Shown piece by piece: positions 34,434 through 43,980 of a stretch of 64,000 nucleotides of DNA. The notes under the pieces were generated by a model, which ran no database searches, was not told the origin of the DNA, and was given only the letters and a program-made list of their open reading frames with translations. Source of the DNA: an uncultured Pelagibacteraceae bacterium. Its GTDB lineage: Bacteria; Pseudomonadota; Alphaproteobacteria; Pelagibacterales; Pelagibacteraceae. The DNA is taken from the NCBI GenBank assembly GCA_902518185.1, contig CABYFG010000005.1:1-64000 (forward strand), in the 5' to 3' direction. Numbering within the stretch: position 1 is the stretch's first letter; each line of letters starts with the position of its first letter. The translations under genes and the position numbers were made by a program.

Positions 34434-34444
34434 AAATATGAATT

Positions 34445-34480
34445 AAAGGCCTGACTAATGTTAGTCAGGCCTTTTTTTTA
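34445..34480 (+). terminator. Strong intrinsic terminator between binding protein and permease
   Basis: GGCCTGACTAA and TTAGTCAGGCC pair perfectly (extending to 14 bases with A/T ends) around a tiny loop, followed by eight T. It is by far the most GC-rich stem in the intergenic DNA of this window. Because the permease follows in the same direction, it probably attenuates rather than ends the operon. Confidence 0.9.
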
Positions 34481-34505
34481 ATCATCTTTAAATTATAATT
34501 TTTTT

Positions 34506-35633
34506 ATGTCTGTAAAATCAGAGAGTATTCAATCTAAAAAAGATAGTGGACAAGATGAAAGACTTAAAAAAATTTCACCTCTTAGAGTTTTATTAAACAG
34601 ACCAGAGCTTGGTGCTTTGGGTGGCTCAATTTTAGTTTTTATTTTTTTTGGAATAGTTGCTGGTGACACTGGAATGTTTAGCGCTTATGGGACATTAAAT
34701 TTTTTAGATGTTTCGGCTAATTTAGGAATTATTGCTATTGCTGCTGCAATGTTAATGATCGGTGGAGAGTTTGATTTATCAATTGGATCAATGATTGGTT
34801 TTGCAGGAATCTGTATCGCTATACCTGCAATTTATTGGGGCTGGCCTTTATGGACGAGTATTATTTTTGCTTTTGCTATGGCAGTACTAATTGGTTATTT
34901 CAATGGTATAATGGTAGTAAAAACTGGTCTTCCATCCTTCATAGTAACTCTTGCAATGTTGTTCATTTTAAGAGGGGCAACTTTGGCTATTACGAGATTA
35001 ATTACAGGAAGAACTCAAGTACCCGGGTTAAGAGTTTTAATAGAGGATGATCCAATCGCTTGGTTGTTCGCAACAGATACTTTTCAATGGTTATTCACAT
35101 GGCTAGGATCGATGAAATTAATTGCACTGAGAACTGACGGTACACCATTAGCTACAGGTATTCCACCATCAGTAATATGGTTTATTGCCCTTACATTATT
35201 TGCGACTTGGATACTTATGAAAACTAGATATGGAAATTGGATATTTGCATCAGGTGGAGATAAAGTTGGTGCTACAAATGTTGGTGTACCTGTTGGAAGA
35301 GTAAAAATAAGTCTATTTATTGGAACAGCTGTAGCATCGACAATATTTGCTTGTATTCAAGTTTTAGATGCAGGTTCTGCAGATACTATGAGAGGAACTT
35401 TAAAAGAATTGGAAGCAATAGCAGCTGCCGTGGTTGGCGGTTGTCTTTTGACTGGAGGTTATGGCTCTGCCATCGGAGCAGCATTGGGCGCTATTATTTT
35501 TGGCACTGTATCAATGGGAATTTTTTATACAGATGTGGATACTGATTGGTTTAAGGTTTTTTTAGGCGCAATGATGTTAATTGCAGTAGTATTCAATAAT
35601 TATATTAGAAAAAAAGTTACGGAGACTAAGTAA
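34506..35633 (+). CDS. Sugar ABC transporter permease (RbsC/IatP type)
   Basis: The 375-residue protein has about ten helices of the BPD_transp_2 family. [38 protein letters not shown] and [24 protein letters not shown] are typical, and [38 protein letters not shown] corresponds to the late EAA-like loop. It forms the channel for the binding protein upstream. It overlaps the ATPase gene by one base. Confidence 0.92.
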   Translation: MSVKSESIQSKKDSGQDERLKKISPLRVLLNRPELGALGGSILVFIFFGIVAGDTGMFSAYGTLNFLDVSANLGIIAIAAAMLMIGGEFDLSIGSMIGFAGICIAIPAIYWGWPLWTSIIFAFAMAVLIGYFNGIMVVKTGLPSFIVTLAMLFILRGATLAITRLITGRTQVPGLRVLIEDDPIAWLFATDTFQWLFTWLGSMKLIALRTDGTPLATGIPPSVIWFIALTLFATWILMKTRYGNWIFASGGDKVGATNVGVPVGRVKISLFIGTAVASTIFACIQVLDAGSADTMRGTLKELEAIAAAVVGGCLLTGGYGSAIGAALGAIIFGTVSMGIFYTDVDTDWFKVFLGAMMLIAVVFNNYIRKKVTETK

Positions 35634-36427
35634 TGTCTGAATATTTAGTTCAATTCAATAATATAAGTAAATTTTTTGGTAAAGTAATTGCTTTAAAAGA
35701 CGTCACCATGAAACTTAAAAAAGGCGAAATAATGTGCTTACTTGGTGACAATGGAGCTGGAAAATCTACTTTGATAAAAACTTTAGCAGGCGTTCATAAG
35801 CCTGATGAAGGTGAAATTATTTTTGAAGATCAAAAAATAGTTTTTGACTCACCACGAGATGCTTTGGATATTGGGATAGGTACTGTTTATCAAGATTTAG
35901 CATTAGTTTCCCTTATGAGTGTAACTAGAAATTTTTTTATGGGCAGAGAGCCACAAAAAGGTTTACCTTTTTTCAAAACTTTTGATATTGAAAAAGCAAA
36001 CACTATAGCTGCAGAAAGAATGGGACAAATAGGTATTGATGTGAGAGACCCATCACAAGCCGTCGGTACGATGTCTGGAGGTGAAAGACAATGTCTCGCT
36101 ATTTCTAGAGCAATTTATTTTGGGGCAAAAGTTTTGGTATTAGATGAACCAACATCAGCATTAGGTGTACATCAAGCTTCAATGGTCCTGAAATATATTG
36201 TTAAAGCAGCATCACAAGGTTTAGCTGTAATTTTAATAACACACAACGTTCATCATGCTTATCCTGTTGGAAATAGTTTTACAGTTTTAAATCGAGGAAA
36301 AAGTATGGGGACATTTCAAAAAAAAGATATATCTAGAGAAAAACTTTTAAGCATGATGGCAGGTGGTGAGGAATTAGATAAGTTAGAAGTCGAACTTAAA
36401 GAAATGGACCGAATAGAAAATAATTAG
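35633..36427 (+). CDS. Sugar ABC transporter ATP-binding protein (single-domain)
   Basis: The 264-residue ATPase has Walker A ([15 protein letters not shown]), signature ([15 protein letters not shown]), Walker B ([15 protein letters not shown]) and the switch His ([11 protein letters not shown]). Most partners of RbsC-type permeases are 500-residue fused double ATPases; this one has a single cassette, as in the FrcA type, and must dimerise. It is coupled to the permease by a one-base overlap and completes the transporter. Confidence 0.92.
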   Translation: MSEYLVQFNNISKFFGKVIALKDVTMKLKKGEIMCLLGDNGAGKSTLIKTLAGVHKPDEGEIIFEDQKIVFDSPRDALDIGIGTVYQDLALVSLMSVTRNFFMGREPQKGLPFFKTFDIEKANTIAAERMGQIGIDVRDPSQAVGTMSGGERQCLAISRAIYFGAKVLVLDEPTSALGVHQASMVLKYIVKAASQGLAVILITHNVHHAYPVGNSFTVLNRGKSMGTFQKKDISREKLLSMMAGGEELDKLEVELKEMDRIENN

Positions 36428-36495
36428 ACAAATATACCACTTCTACAAACATAAATTTTGCTGTAATATTTTTTAAATAAAGAAAGGGGTAAAAT

Positions 36496-36813
36496 ATGAA
36501 AGCATATATAATGGGTAATTACACTGAAAAAGCTTTTCAGGGTTTTTTAAAAGATCCAACAAGTGATAGAAAAGCTGTGGTGGAGCAATTAACAAAAGCT
36601 ATGGGTGGAACAATGCATAGCATGGATATCGTTAGAGGTTCTTATGATTTTGTAGTTGTTACTGACGTTCCAAGTTTTGATGATTTTGCAGCAATTAAAT
36701 TGGTTGTTGAAGCATCTGGAGCTGTAAGAAATTTGACAATGCTTGAGGCAATTGATTTTACAAAAGCTACAACAAAAGCTAGTAAAATTGGTTACAAAGC
36801 CCCGGGTCAATAA
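36496..36813 (+). CDS. GYD domain protein
   Basis: A 105-residue protein with GYD-family features: YIMGNYTEKAFQGFLKDPTSDRKAVVEQLTKAMGGTMHSMDIVRGSYDFVVVTDVPSFDDFAAIKLVVEASGAVRNLTMLEAI. This small alpha/beta domain is common and has no known reaction. It has its own Shine-Dalgarno (AAAGGGG) and lies 68 bases after the ATPase gene. A link to inositol use is only positional. Confidence 0.85.
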   Translation: MKAYIMGNYTEKAFQGFLKDPTSDRKAVVEQLTKAMGGTMHSMDIVRGSYDFVVVTDVPSFDDFAAIKLVVEASGAVRNLTMLEAIDFTKATTKASKIGYKAPGQ

Positions 36814-36821
36814 TCTTTTGG

Positions 36822-36865
36822 TATAACTTCTGGCTGCGGACTGGAAGTTATATTAATTTTTTTTT
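36822..36865. terminator. Bidirectional terminator between GYD gene and thioesterase
   Basis: TATAACTTC (36822-36830) and GAAGTTATA (36844-36852) form a perfect 9-base stem with a 13-base loop, followed on the + strand by TTAATTTTTTTTT. It lies between two convergent genes and could stop both. Confidence 0.7.
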
Positions 36866-37326
36866 AATTTTGAAGAAAATTTAAGATTCTCGTTATTAAA
36901 TTTTGAAGAATGTTTTTGGATAAAATCATCCATAATTTTTACTTTTTCATCTTCAAATTCAGAGACTTTTCTACTATTTAGATCAACATATAAAGCGAGA
37001 ACTTCTATAGTTGATGCGAGATACTTTTTTTCTTTATGAACCATTTCCATTTTATATTGTAGTCTTTTTTTATCGTGATCAAAATAAATTAGATTAACAT
37101 CAACCTCATCATCAACCTTGAGCTCTTGATTATAGGTAATATTTGACTCTACAATCATCGTACTTTTACCAGTTGTTTTTGCTGAACGCTCACCCATTTT
37201 GAATATATTGTTTAGAGTATCTGCTCCATATTTATCAAAGATCAAAAGATAATATGATACGTTCATATGATCATTATAATCTATCCAATCTTTAATGATT
37301 TTTTGAGAGCTCAAAAAGACCGACAT
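36853..37326 (-). CDS. Hotdog-fold acyl-CoA thioesterase family protein
   Basis: The 157-residue protein has the thioesterase start WIDYNDHMNVSYYLLIFDKYGADTLNNIF, whose D-H-x-N is the 4-hydroxybenzoyl-CoA thioesterase catalytic region. ESNITYNQELKVDDEVDVNLIYFDHDKKRLQYKMEMVHKEKKYLASTIEVLALYVDL follows as the central strands. Similar proteins occur with carnitine or betainyl-CoA metabolism. The substrate is unknown. It reads toward the GYD gene and is 21 bases downstream of the DUF779 gene. Confidence 0.82.
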   Translation of the reverse strand: MSVFLSSQKIIKDWIDYNDHMNVSYYLLIFDKYGADTLNNIFKMGERSAKTTGKSTMIVESNITYNQELKVDDEVDVNLIYFDHDKKRLQYKMEMVHKEKKYLASTIEVLALYVDLNSRKVSEFEDEKVKIMDDFIQKHSSKFNNENLKFSSKLKKN

Positions 37327-37347
37327 TAAATATTTTTGTACGTTTTA

Positions 37348-37719
37348 TTAATGATTTGGATTTTCGTTATCCACTACAAGACATATTTCAGATTTTGTTA
37401 AAAATCTTCTTCCCGTTCCATTGTCTAATGAAAACATGCCTCCAATTCCTTTCACAGCATCTATTGTAAGGTCTGTATGTTTCCACTTTTCATATTGATC
37501 ACCATTCATATAAAAAGGAACTCCACCAATTTCTCCCAACTTTATATCATTATCACCTAAAGGGAATTCTCCTTCTTGAAAACACATTGGTGCACTTCCA
37601 TCACAACAACCTCCTGATTGGTGAAACATCAATTTTTCCCCGTATTTCTCTTTTAATTCAGACAGTAAGTTTAATGCCGAATGTGTTGCAGATACTTTCA
37701 TATTTTTTCTCTGGCCCAT
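37348..37719 (-). CDS. DUF779 protein, aldehyde-dehydrogenase partner
   Basis: The 123-residue protein matches DUF779: LMFHQSGGCCDGSAPMCFQEGEFPLGDNDIKLGEIGGVPFYM, a cysteine-rich core (GGCCDGSAPMC) that may bind metal, then DAVKGIGGMFSLDNGTGRRFLT. This family is regularly found beside aldehyde dehydrogenases, as here. Its role is not known. An internal ATG at residue 7 (MKVSATHSAL) has a better Shine-Dalgarno-like AGAG upstream and may be the real start. Confidence 0.85.
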   Translation of the reverse strand: MGQRKNMKVSATHSALNLLSELKEKYGEKLMFHQSGGCCDGSAPMCFQEGEFPLGDNDIKLGEIGGVPFYMNGDQYEKWKHTDLTIDAVKGIGGMFSLDNGTGRRFLTKSEICLVVDNENPNH

Positions 37720-37753
37720 GATATCGAATCATGGACCAGTATATATTATTTGA

Positions 37754-39298
37754 TTAAAAGAAGCCTAATTTTTTCTCAGCATAAGAAACGTGAAGATTCT
37801 TATTCTGTCTGTAATGATTAAGCATCATTTTGTGAGTTTCTCTTCCAACCCCAGATTGTTTGTAACCACCAAATGGAGAGTGAGCTGGATAAGCGTGATA
37901 GCAATTAGTCCATACTATTCCAGCTTGTATAGCTCTACCCATTCTGTAGGCAATATTGCCATTTCTAGTCCAAACAGCTGCTCCTAAACCATAAAGAGTA
38001 TCATTAGCAATTTTCAATGCTTCTGCTTCATCTTTAAATTTAATTACAGATACAACAGGTCCGAAGATTTCTTCTTGAGATATTCTCATATCATTTTTTG
38101 CCTCAAACACAGTTGGTTGAATATAATTACCTTTTTCCAACCCGCTGTTAAGTTTAGCAACACTTCCACCTGTTAGGACTTTCGCACCCTCTTTTTTCCC
38201 TAGATCAAGATAAGATTTAATTTTCTCCATTTGCTCTACGGAAGCTTGTGCTCCAATCATAGTTTCCATTTTCAAAGGATTGTCTTGAACAACAGCTTTT
38301 GTTCTAGCTATAGCTCTTTCCATGAATTTATCATAGATAGACTCTTGAACTAAAGCTCTACTTGGACAAGTACAAACTTCACCTTGGTTAAGATTAAACA
38401 TAACAAAACCTTCAATACATTTATCAAAGAAATCATCATCTTTATCCATGATATCTTCAAAGAAAATGTTAGGAGATTTACCACCTAATTCCAAAGTAAT
38501 TGGAATTATGTTTTGTGCAGCATACTGCATGATCAATCTTCCTGTTGTAGTTTCACCAGTAAATGCAACTTTAGCAACTCTTTTTGAAGATGCCAAAGGT
38601 TTACCTGCTTCTAATCCAAAACCACTTACGATGTTTACAACTCCTGGAGGCAATAAATCTCCAATAAGTTCCATCATCACCATAATTGATGCTGGTGTTT
38701 GCTCAGCTGGTTTTAAAACTGAACAATTTCCTGCAGCAAGAGCTGGTGCGAGTTTCCATGTTGCCATTAACAATGGGAAGTTCCATGGTACTATCTGACC
38801 AACTACACCTAATGGTTCAGGTATATTGTACGAGTATTGAGAGTTGCTAATTTCTGCAATTGAACCCTCTTCTGCTCTAATTACGCCAGCAAAATATCTC
38901 CAATGATCAACAACCAATGGTAAATCTGCTGCCATACATTCTCTTATTGGTTTTCCATTATCTAAACATTCAGCGGTAGCTAACAAATTTAGATTTTTTT
39001 CTAAAACATCAGCAATCTTATATAAAATATTTGATCTAGTTGTGATGTCTGTCTTTCCCCATTCTGGGAAAGCTGCGTGTGCTGCATCCAAAGCAGCTTC
39101 TACGTCTTGTTCATTAGATCGTGCAACTGAACAGATTTTCTCATTAGATATCGGGCTAACATTATCAAAATATTTACCTGACTTGGGTTCTACAAATTTT
39201 CCATTTATGTAGTTTCCATATTTTGCTTTAAATGGAAATTTAACCTTTAAATGAGATGTATCTAATACAGATGACACTTTTAATGCTTCTGCACTCAT
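37754..39298 (-). CDS. NAD-dependent aldehyde dehydrogenase (AldB/ExaC-like)
   Basis: The 514-residue form starts at ATG 39298, which has an excellent Shine-Dalgarno (GAGGAG). The enzyme core is intact: [41 protein letters not shown] (catalytic Glu) and [18 protein letters not shown] (catalytic Cys). The N-terminal part [18 protein letters not shown] is typical of AldB/acetaldehyde types, and the DUF779 partner also fits. The ORF track adds 61 in-frame residues upstream that are almost all Lys, Thr and Ser; see the separate entry. Confidence 0.92.
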   Translation of the reverse strand: MSAEALKVSSVLDTSHLKVKFPFKAKYGNYINGKFVEPKSGKYFDNVSPISNEKICSVARSNEQDVEAALDAAHAAFPEWGKTDITTRSNILYKIADVLEKNLNLLATAECLDNGKPIRECMAADLPLVVDHWRYFAGVIRAEEGSIAEISNSQYSYNIPEPLGVVGQIVPWNFPLLMATWKLAPALAAGNCSVLKPAEQTPASIMVMMELIGDLLPPGVVNIVSGFGLEAGKPLASSKRVAKVAFTGETTTGRLIMQYAAQNIIPITLELGGKSPNIFFEDIMDKDDDFFDKCIEGFVMFNLNQGEVCTCPSRALVQESIYDKFMERAIARTKAVVQDNPLKMETMIGAQASVEQMEKIKSYLDLGKKEGAKVLTGGSVAKLNSGLEKGNYIQPTVFEAKNDMRISQEEIFGPVVSVIKFKDEAEALKIANDTLYGLGAAVWTRNGNIAYRMGRAIQAGIVWTNCYHAYPAHSPFGGYKQSGVGRETHKMMLNHYRQNKNLHVSYAEKKLGFF

Positions 39299-39481
39299 TT
39301 TTTCTCCTCTTGTTTTTTTTGTTGTTTTTAGTTTAGTTGTTTTTCTAGATTTTTGAGAATGCTTCTTAGTCGCAGACTTTTTTCTCAAATTTTTTTTAAT
39401 TTTTTTTCTAGAAGATTTGACCAATTTTTTTTTCTTTTTTTTGGTCTTTGTTTTTATTGCTATTTTTTTTTTAATAGCCAT
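39299..39481 (-). other. In-frame Lys-rich leader upstream of the aldehyde dehydrogenase
   Basis: Sixty-one codons from ATG 39481 run in frame into the dehydrogenase: [19 protein letters not shown]... then KKTRGEK. Nearly half the residues are Lys and many more are Arg, Thr or Ser, like histone H1-type tails. No Shine-Dalgarno is seen at 39481, whereas the internal ATG has one. It may be an alternative extension, a small basic peptide, or just open poly-A DNA. Confidence 0.4.
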
Positions 39482-39605
39482 CTTATAATTAAACTAAATA
39501 ATTTATTAATTATCTATTCGTATTATTTTAATTTTTCTACCTAAGATTGTGTATATACAACATATTGTGTTTGTCTTTTAAATTACTAATATTTTAAAAT
39601 CAAAA

Positions 39606-40514
39606 ATGAATACGAATTTTTTTAAAAAAGTAAGAATTTTAGACGGAGGGATCGGACAAGAACTTTTAATAAGAGGAATGAAACCAAAGGGGACTTTGTG
39701 GAGTGCAAGTGCTTTGTTAAATGAAAATTATCATGATCTTTTATTAAATACACATTTAGATTTCATTAAAGCAGGCGCTGATGTAATAGTAACAACTACT
39801 TTTGCAACAAGAAGAATAAGGCTGGTAGAGAATAAAGTTCAAGACAAATTTGAGTACTTAAATCAAAAAGCCTGCGAAATAGCAAAAAAAGCAAAAAACC
39901 AATATCCAAAAATATTAATTGCAGGCGGTCTTCCACCACAAAATTTAACTTATAAAGTAGATGAGAGACCAGATCATGACATTAAAAATGATTTTTATAA
40001 TCAGGCAAAATTAATTAATCCTTATATCGATTTTTTTTATTTTGATGTTTTAAGCAGTGTAAAAGAAATTAAGATCGCAATTGAAAGTATTAATGAATTT
40101 AATAAACCTTTTTTAATAGGTTTACATATATCTAAAGGAAAAAACTTACCAAGTGGAGAAAAAATTTCAGATACAATTGAAGTTATAAAAAATAATAAAG
40201 TTCTAGGAATAATGTTATCTTGTGTTTCACCGGAGAATTTCCAATCAAATTTAAGTGAAATAAAAAAGCTTGGTATCCCATTTGGCTTCAAGATAAATGG
40301 ATACCTTAAGACCGAACCATTTCCGAAAATAAATCAAATTAAAAGCGATAGCTCTTATCTTCAACCTACTGAATTTTTAGGCAAAAGAAAAGATCTTACT
40401 CCAAAAAAAATGTTTAAATTTGTAAAAAAATTTAAATTGGAAGGGGCCACAATATTAGGTGGATGTTGTGAAGTGGGACCAGATCATATTAAAGAATTTT
40501 CATCACTTAAGTGA
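39606..40514 (+). CDS. Homocysteine S-methyltransferase-family protein
   Basis: The 302-residue barrel has the family start ILDGGIGQELLIRG, ADVIVTTTFATRR, the first zinc Cys in IMLSCVSPENF and the paired zinc Cys in GGCCEVGPDHI at the end. Members (MmuM, BHMT, MetH N domain) move methyl groups from S-methylmethionine, betaine or methyl-THF to homocysteine. The methyl donor here is not clear; it is shorter than BHMT and no SAM-V-like riboswitch was seen upstream. It overlaps the convergent exporter gene by 12 bases. Confidence 0.85.
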   Translation: MNTNFFKKVRILDGGIGQELLIRGMKPKGTLWSASALLNENYHDLLLNTHLDFIKAGADVIVTTTFATRRIRLVENKVQDKFEYLNQKACEIAKKAKNQYPKILIAGGLPPQNLTYKVDERPDHDIKNDFYNQAKLINPYIDFFYFDVLSSVKEIKIAIESINEFNKPFLIGLHISKGKNLPSGEKISDTIEVIKNNKVLGIMLSCVSPENFQSNLSEIKKLGIPFGFKINGYLKTEPFPKINQIKSDSSYLQPTEFLGKRKDLTPKKMFKFVKKFKLEGATILGGCCEVGPDHIKEFSSLK

Positions 40515-41393
40515 TTTTTTATAATCAGATCTTCTCACAATATAAATACCTAGACTGACTGCAATTAATGAAATCAATACTTTAATTGTAATTAATTCTT
40601 TTAAAAAAATATAACTCAAGATTGTTCCAAATATTGGGATTAGATAAGATACTTGTGATTGAAAAATAAGACCATTCTTTACTAAAATTTTAAATCTTAA
40701 TAACCAAGCTATTCCAGTGGATACTAAACCAAGATAAATAACCGATATTGTTGAGTCTAAGCGTGGTGAAATTTCCCACGGTTTTTCAGTAAAAATTACA
40801 ATTGGGATCAATATTATTACCGCCCAAATCAAAATTGATCCTGTAACATTTTCATTTCTTTTTTTACTTATTTTCAAAGTTAAAACACCACCTATAACAT
40901 AACAAGTAGACCCTAAAAGTATTATCAAAGCTGAAAAAAAGTTATTATCATCTATTAATAAATTATCAGAAAATAAAAATATAATACCTGAAAATCCTAT
41001 TAAAATTCCAACTGTTTTTATAAAGTTGAATCTTTCATTTTTTAAATAAAAATGCCCAAGTACAGTTGAACTTAAGGGTGTTGTGGACATTAAAATAGCT
41101 GCTAAATTACTCTGAACCGACTGAACTCCATAAGCAATTAAAAAAAAGGGTGCAACCAAATTAATTAAACCAATCACAGCAAACCAGTGCCAATCTTTAG
41201 AGAATGCTTCAATTTTTATTTTTTTATAATAGCAAATTAACAAAACTGGTATTGCGCCCAAAAAAACTCTTAGGAAAGCAATTGTTACTGGACCAAAAGA
41301 GTATGTTGCAATCTTTATATTAAAAAAAGCCGAGGCCCATATTAATGCTAAAGTCGCAAGTAATATATAATCAATAAATGTTGGTACCTTCAT
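40503..41393 (-). CDS. DMT-superfamily (EamA) exporter
   Basis: The 296-residue protein has ten helices in two repeats. IWASAFFNIKIATYSFGPVTIAFLRVFLGAIPVLLI begins the first and GSTCYVIGGVLTLKISKKR the second; LAAILMSTTPLSSTVLGHFYLKNERFNFIKTVGILIGFSG is the family signature loop. It exports an unknown metabolite. It overlaps the YbaK gene by 4 bases on the same strand, so the two are co-translated. Confidence 0.85.
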   Translation of the reverse strand: MKVPTFIDYILLATLALIWASAFFNIKIATYSFGPVTIAFLRVFLGAIPVLLICYYKKIKIEAFSKDWHWFAVIGLINLVAPFFLIAYGVQSVQSNLAAILMSTTPLSSTVLGHFYLKNERFNFIKTVGILIGFSGIIFLFSDNLLIDDNNFFSALIILLGSTCYVIGGVLTLKISKKRNENVTGSILIWAVIILIPIVIFTEKPWEISPRLDSTISVIYLGLVSTGIAWLLRFKILVKNGLIFQSQVSYLIPIFGTILSYIFLKELITIKVLISLIAVSLGIYIVRRSDYKKSLK

Positions 41394-41869
41394 TCTGCAA
41401 TATTTTTTATGGAACCATTCGTAATTTTTTTTAAATTTGAAAAGTTTATTTTAAAAACACAATTAGGATGACCCGCTGCTGCATATAAATTTTCAAATCT
41501 TTCAAGGGAGCTATCGATAATTGAAGTTAAATTATTTATATGGCCCACTGGTGATACACCTCCAATAGTAAATCCTGTAATTTTTTTTACTTCATCTGCT
41601 GAGGCCATTGATACATCTTTTTTGTTAATAATTCTCTTAAGCTTGTTTAAAGAAACTCTCTTATCTCCTGCAATCAAACACAAAGAAAAAGTATCGTCTG
41701 TTTTAAAAAGTAAACTTTTAATAATAGCTCCTACTTCACAACCTAAAGATGAAGCTGCATCTGAGGCTGTTCTTGCAGATGAATTTAGCACAATTACTTT
41801 TTGATTTTGATCAAACAACCTAATAAATTTTTCAACTCTTCTCACAGATTCATTCTCTAATAAATTCAT
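41390..41869 (-). CDS. YbaK/ProX-type aminoacyl-tRNA deacylase
   Basis: The 159-residue protein matches the YbaK/EbsC editing domain: ARTASDAASSLGCEVGAIIKSLLFKTDDTFSLCLIAGDKRVSLNKLKRII with the catalytic lysine region, then GFTIGGVSPVGHI and AAGHPNCVFKINF. Such proteins clear mischarged tRNAs (for example Cys-tRNA-Pro or Ala-tRNA-Pro). The ORF track starts at a TTG; the ATG at 41869 (MNLLENESV) is preferred. Confidence 0.87.
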   Translation of the reverse strand: MNLLENESVRRVEKFIRLFDQNQKVIVLNSSARTASDAASSLGCEVGAIIKSLLFKTDDTFSLCLIAGDKRVSLNKLKRIINKKDVSMASADEVKKITGFTIGGVSPVGHINNLTSIIDSSLERFENLYAAAGHPNCVFKINFSNLKKITNGSIKNIAE

Positions 41870-41882
41870 TTTCAACTTACAA

Positions 41883-41912
41883 TTGATAGTTATTTTTTAA
41901 ATTTGTTATACA
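41883..41912 (+). promoter_or_regulatory. Putative glnA promoter
   Basis: TTGATA at 41883-41888 and TATACA at 41907-41912 are spaced by 18 bases, leaving a leader of about 90 bases. No sigma-54 (GG-N10-GC) site was found. The leader has no riboswitch I recognise. A strong Shine-Dalgarno (GAGGAG) precedes glnA. Confidence 0.4.
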
Positions 41913-42009
41913 CTCATGTTAAAAATGCATAGGTGTTATTAAGTAAAAGAACATTATTTATCAGTCTTTATTTGGTATCACAAGCGTCAGAATTACAGAG
42001 GAGATATTA

Positions 42010-43416
42010 ATGAGCGCAAAAAACGTATTAAAAACCATAAAGGATAAAGAAATAGATTATGTTGATCTAAGATTTACTGATCCTAGAGGGAAACTACAAC
42101 ATGTCACTATGGACGGAAAAGTAGTTGACGAAGAAATGTTGAATGAAGGAATATTCTTTGATGGCTCATCGATAGCAGGCTGGAAAGCAATTAATGAGTC
42201 TGACATGATCCTTAAACCAGACCTTAATAGAACTGTTGTTGATCCGTTTACATCTCATAATACGTTAAATATTTTTTGTGATATTTTAGATGCAATTAAA
42301 AAAAATCCTTACGAAAGAGATCCTAGAGGTACAGCAAAGAAAGCTGAAGCATACTTAAAAAAATCAGGTATTGGTGATAAAGCATATTTTGGACCTGAGG
42401 CAGAATTTTTTGTGTTTGATGATGTTAAGTTTAAAAATGATATGAATGAGACTGGTTTTAAAATCGATAGTACTGAAGGTCCTTATAACACTGGTCGAGA
42501 TTATGAAAACGGAAATTTAGGCCATAGACCTGGTGTGAAGGGTGGATACTTTCCTGTGCCACCAGTCGATAGTGCGCAAGATATGAGAAGTGAATATTTA
42601 AAAGCAATGAAAGATATGGGAATTAAAGTTGAAAAGCATCACCATGAGGTTGCCCCAAGCCAACATGAACTTGGAATGTATTTTGGAACTTTAGTGGATC
42701 AAGCTGATAATTTACAACTTTACAAATATGCTGTTCATATGGTTTCACAATCATTTGGCAAGACTGCAACATTTATGCCAAAACCTGTTAAAGGTGATAA
42801 CGGATCAGGGATGCATGTTCACCAATCTATTTGGAAAGGTAACACTGCTTTATTTTCAGGAAATAAATATGCAGGACTTTCAGATACAGCGTTACACTAC
42901 ATTGGAGGAATTCTTAAACATGCAAAAGCAATTAATGCTTTTTCAAATGCAACAACAAATAGCTACAAAAGATTAATACCAGGTTTCGAAGCACCTGTTT
43001 TATTAGCATACTCAGCCAGAAATAGATCTGCTTCCTGCAGAATACCTATTACTTTAAGTAAAAAGGCTGCGAGATGTGAAATAAGATTTGGTGATGCTGC
43101 GGGAAATCCATATTTAACTTTTGCGGCAATGTTAATGGCTGGTCTAGATGGAATAAAAAATAAAATAGACCCAGGTAAATCTTTTGATAAAGATCTATAT
43201 GCATTATCTGAAAAGGAAGTTAAAAAAATCCCGACCGTTTGCGGATCATTACGAGAAGCGATGGAAAACTTGGACAAAGATAGAAACTTTTTAAAACAAG
43301 GCAATGTTTTTACAGATGATCAAATAGATGCATACATTGCATTAAAATTTGAGGAAATTCATAATTTTGAACACACACCTCACCCAATTGAATTTGATAT
43401 GTATTACAGCTGTTAA
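42010..43416 (+). CDS. glnA: Type I glutamine synthetase
   Basis: GlnA makes glutamine from glutamate, ammonium and ATP, the main ammonium entry. The 468-residue protein is full length: [31 protein letters not shown] (metal Glu), [25 protein letters not shown] and [19 protein letters not shown]. The adenylylation Tyr region is present in [15 protein letters not shown] near residue 397, so GlnE-type control is possible. No glnB is adjacent. Its own promoter and a strong Shine-Dalgarno suggest high expression. Confidence 0.97.
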   Translation: MSAKNVLKTIKDKEIDYVDLRFTDPRGKLQHVTMDGKVVDEEMLNEGIFFDGSSIAGWKAINESDMILKPDLNRTVVDPFTSHNTLNIFCDILDAIKKNPYERDPRGTAKKAEAYLKKSGIGDKAYFGPEAEFFVFDDVKFKNDMNETGFKIDSTEGPYNTGRDYENGNLGHRPGVKGGYFPVPPVDSAQDMRSEYLKAMKDMGIKVEKHHHEVAPSQHELGMYFGTLVDQADNLQLYKYAVHMVSQSFGKTATFMPKPVKGDNGSGMHVHQSIWKGNTALFSGNKYAGLSDTALHYIGGILKHAKAINAFSNATTNSYKRLIPGFEAPVLLAYSARNRSASCRIPITLSKKAARCEIRFGDAAGNPYLTFAAMLMAGLDGIKNKIDPGKSFDKDLYALSEKEVKKIPTVCGSLREAMENLDKDRNFLKQGNVFTDDQIDAYIALKFEEIHNFEHTPHPIEFDMYYSC

Positions 43417-43419
43417 ATT

Positions 43420-43590
43420 TTACTGTCTAGTGCTGGCAATTTTATTTTTGCCTACACCTTTTTTAACAATGTAATCTTGTGTGCCATTTGCTCCTGTTTC
43501 GACAGATCTAATTAGGGATCTGAGAAAATTTTTTCTTTTCTCTCTTTTACCCTCTGCTTCAAGCAAATTTCTGTGTTCAAATATATTCAT
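43420..43590 (-). CDS. Small basic hypothetical protein
   Basis: A protein of 56 residues from ATG 43590 (MNIFEHRNLLEAEGKREKRKNFL...) or 62 from ATG 43608. It is helical and Arg/Lys-rich with GANGTQDYIVKKGVGKNKIAS at the end. No family is recognised. It lies between the convergent glnA stop (3-base gap) and sufA. The frame fills the gap cleanly, which favours a real gene, but neither start has a Shine-Dalgarno. Confidence 0.5.
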   Translation of the reverse strand: MNIFEHRNLLEAEGKREKRKNFLRSLIRSVETGANGTQDYIVKKGVGKNKIASTRQ

Positions 43591-43647
43591 GTGTAAGTTA
43601 TAAAGCATCTATGCAAAAATTGCAAATCAGGTATGTTCAAAATGGGA

Positions 43648-43980
43648 TCACACTTTAAAAGACTCTCCGCAACCACATCTTTCGGTTTCGTTAGGATTGT
43701 TAAACACAAAAGATGATGAAAAATCTTGTTTTTTATAATCCATTTCAGTACCCAACAAATACATAACTGCAGCAGAATCTATAAAAACCTTAACGCCTTT
43801 ATCTTCAATAACTTCATCGTTAGGATTAATTTTTTTTGAATACTCCATGACATAGGACATCCCAGCACAACCACCAGATTTTACCGAAACTCTCACACCT
43901 ATTGCCTCTTTTTCGGCATTAGACATTATTTCTTTAATTCTTGATGCAGCGTTATCACTTAATTTTAATATTGCACTCAT
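43648..43980 (-). CDS. sufA: A-type iron-sulfur carrier SufA/IscA
   Basis: The 110-residue protein has the three cysteines of A-type carriers: VKSGGCAGMSYVM and, at the C terminus, ERCGCGESFKV. It receives Fe-S clusters from SufBCD and passes them to target proteins. It is the last gene of the suf operon and overlaps the SufT-like gene by one base. Confidence 0.93.
   Translation of the reverse strand: MSAILKLSDNAASRIKEIMSNAEKEAIGVRVSVKSGGCAGMSYVMEYSKKINPNDEVIEDKGVKVFIDSAAVMYLLGTEMDYKKQDFSSSFVFNNPNETERCGCGESFKV

Noticed and set aside
39482-39605. SAM-V or SAM-II riboswitch before the homocysteine methyltransferase gene
   Set aside because: Such elements are known upstream of methionine genes in SAR11, but the conserved core was not seen in this 124-base divergent gap, which otherwise shows only AT-rich DNA.
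41876-42009. Possible glnA leader peptide (MLKMHRCY) or glutamine riboswitch
   Set aside because: The tiny frame has no Shine-Dalgarno, and I could not match the leader to any riboswitch pattern.
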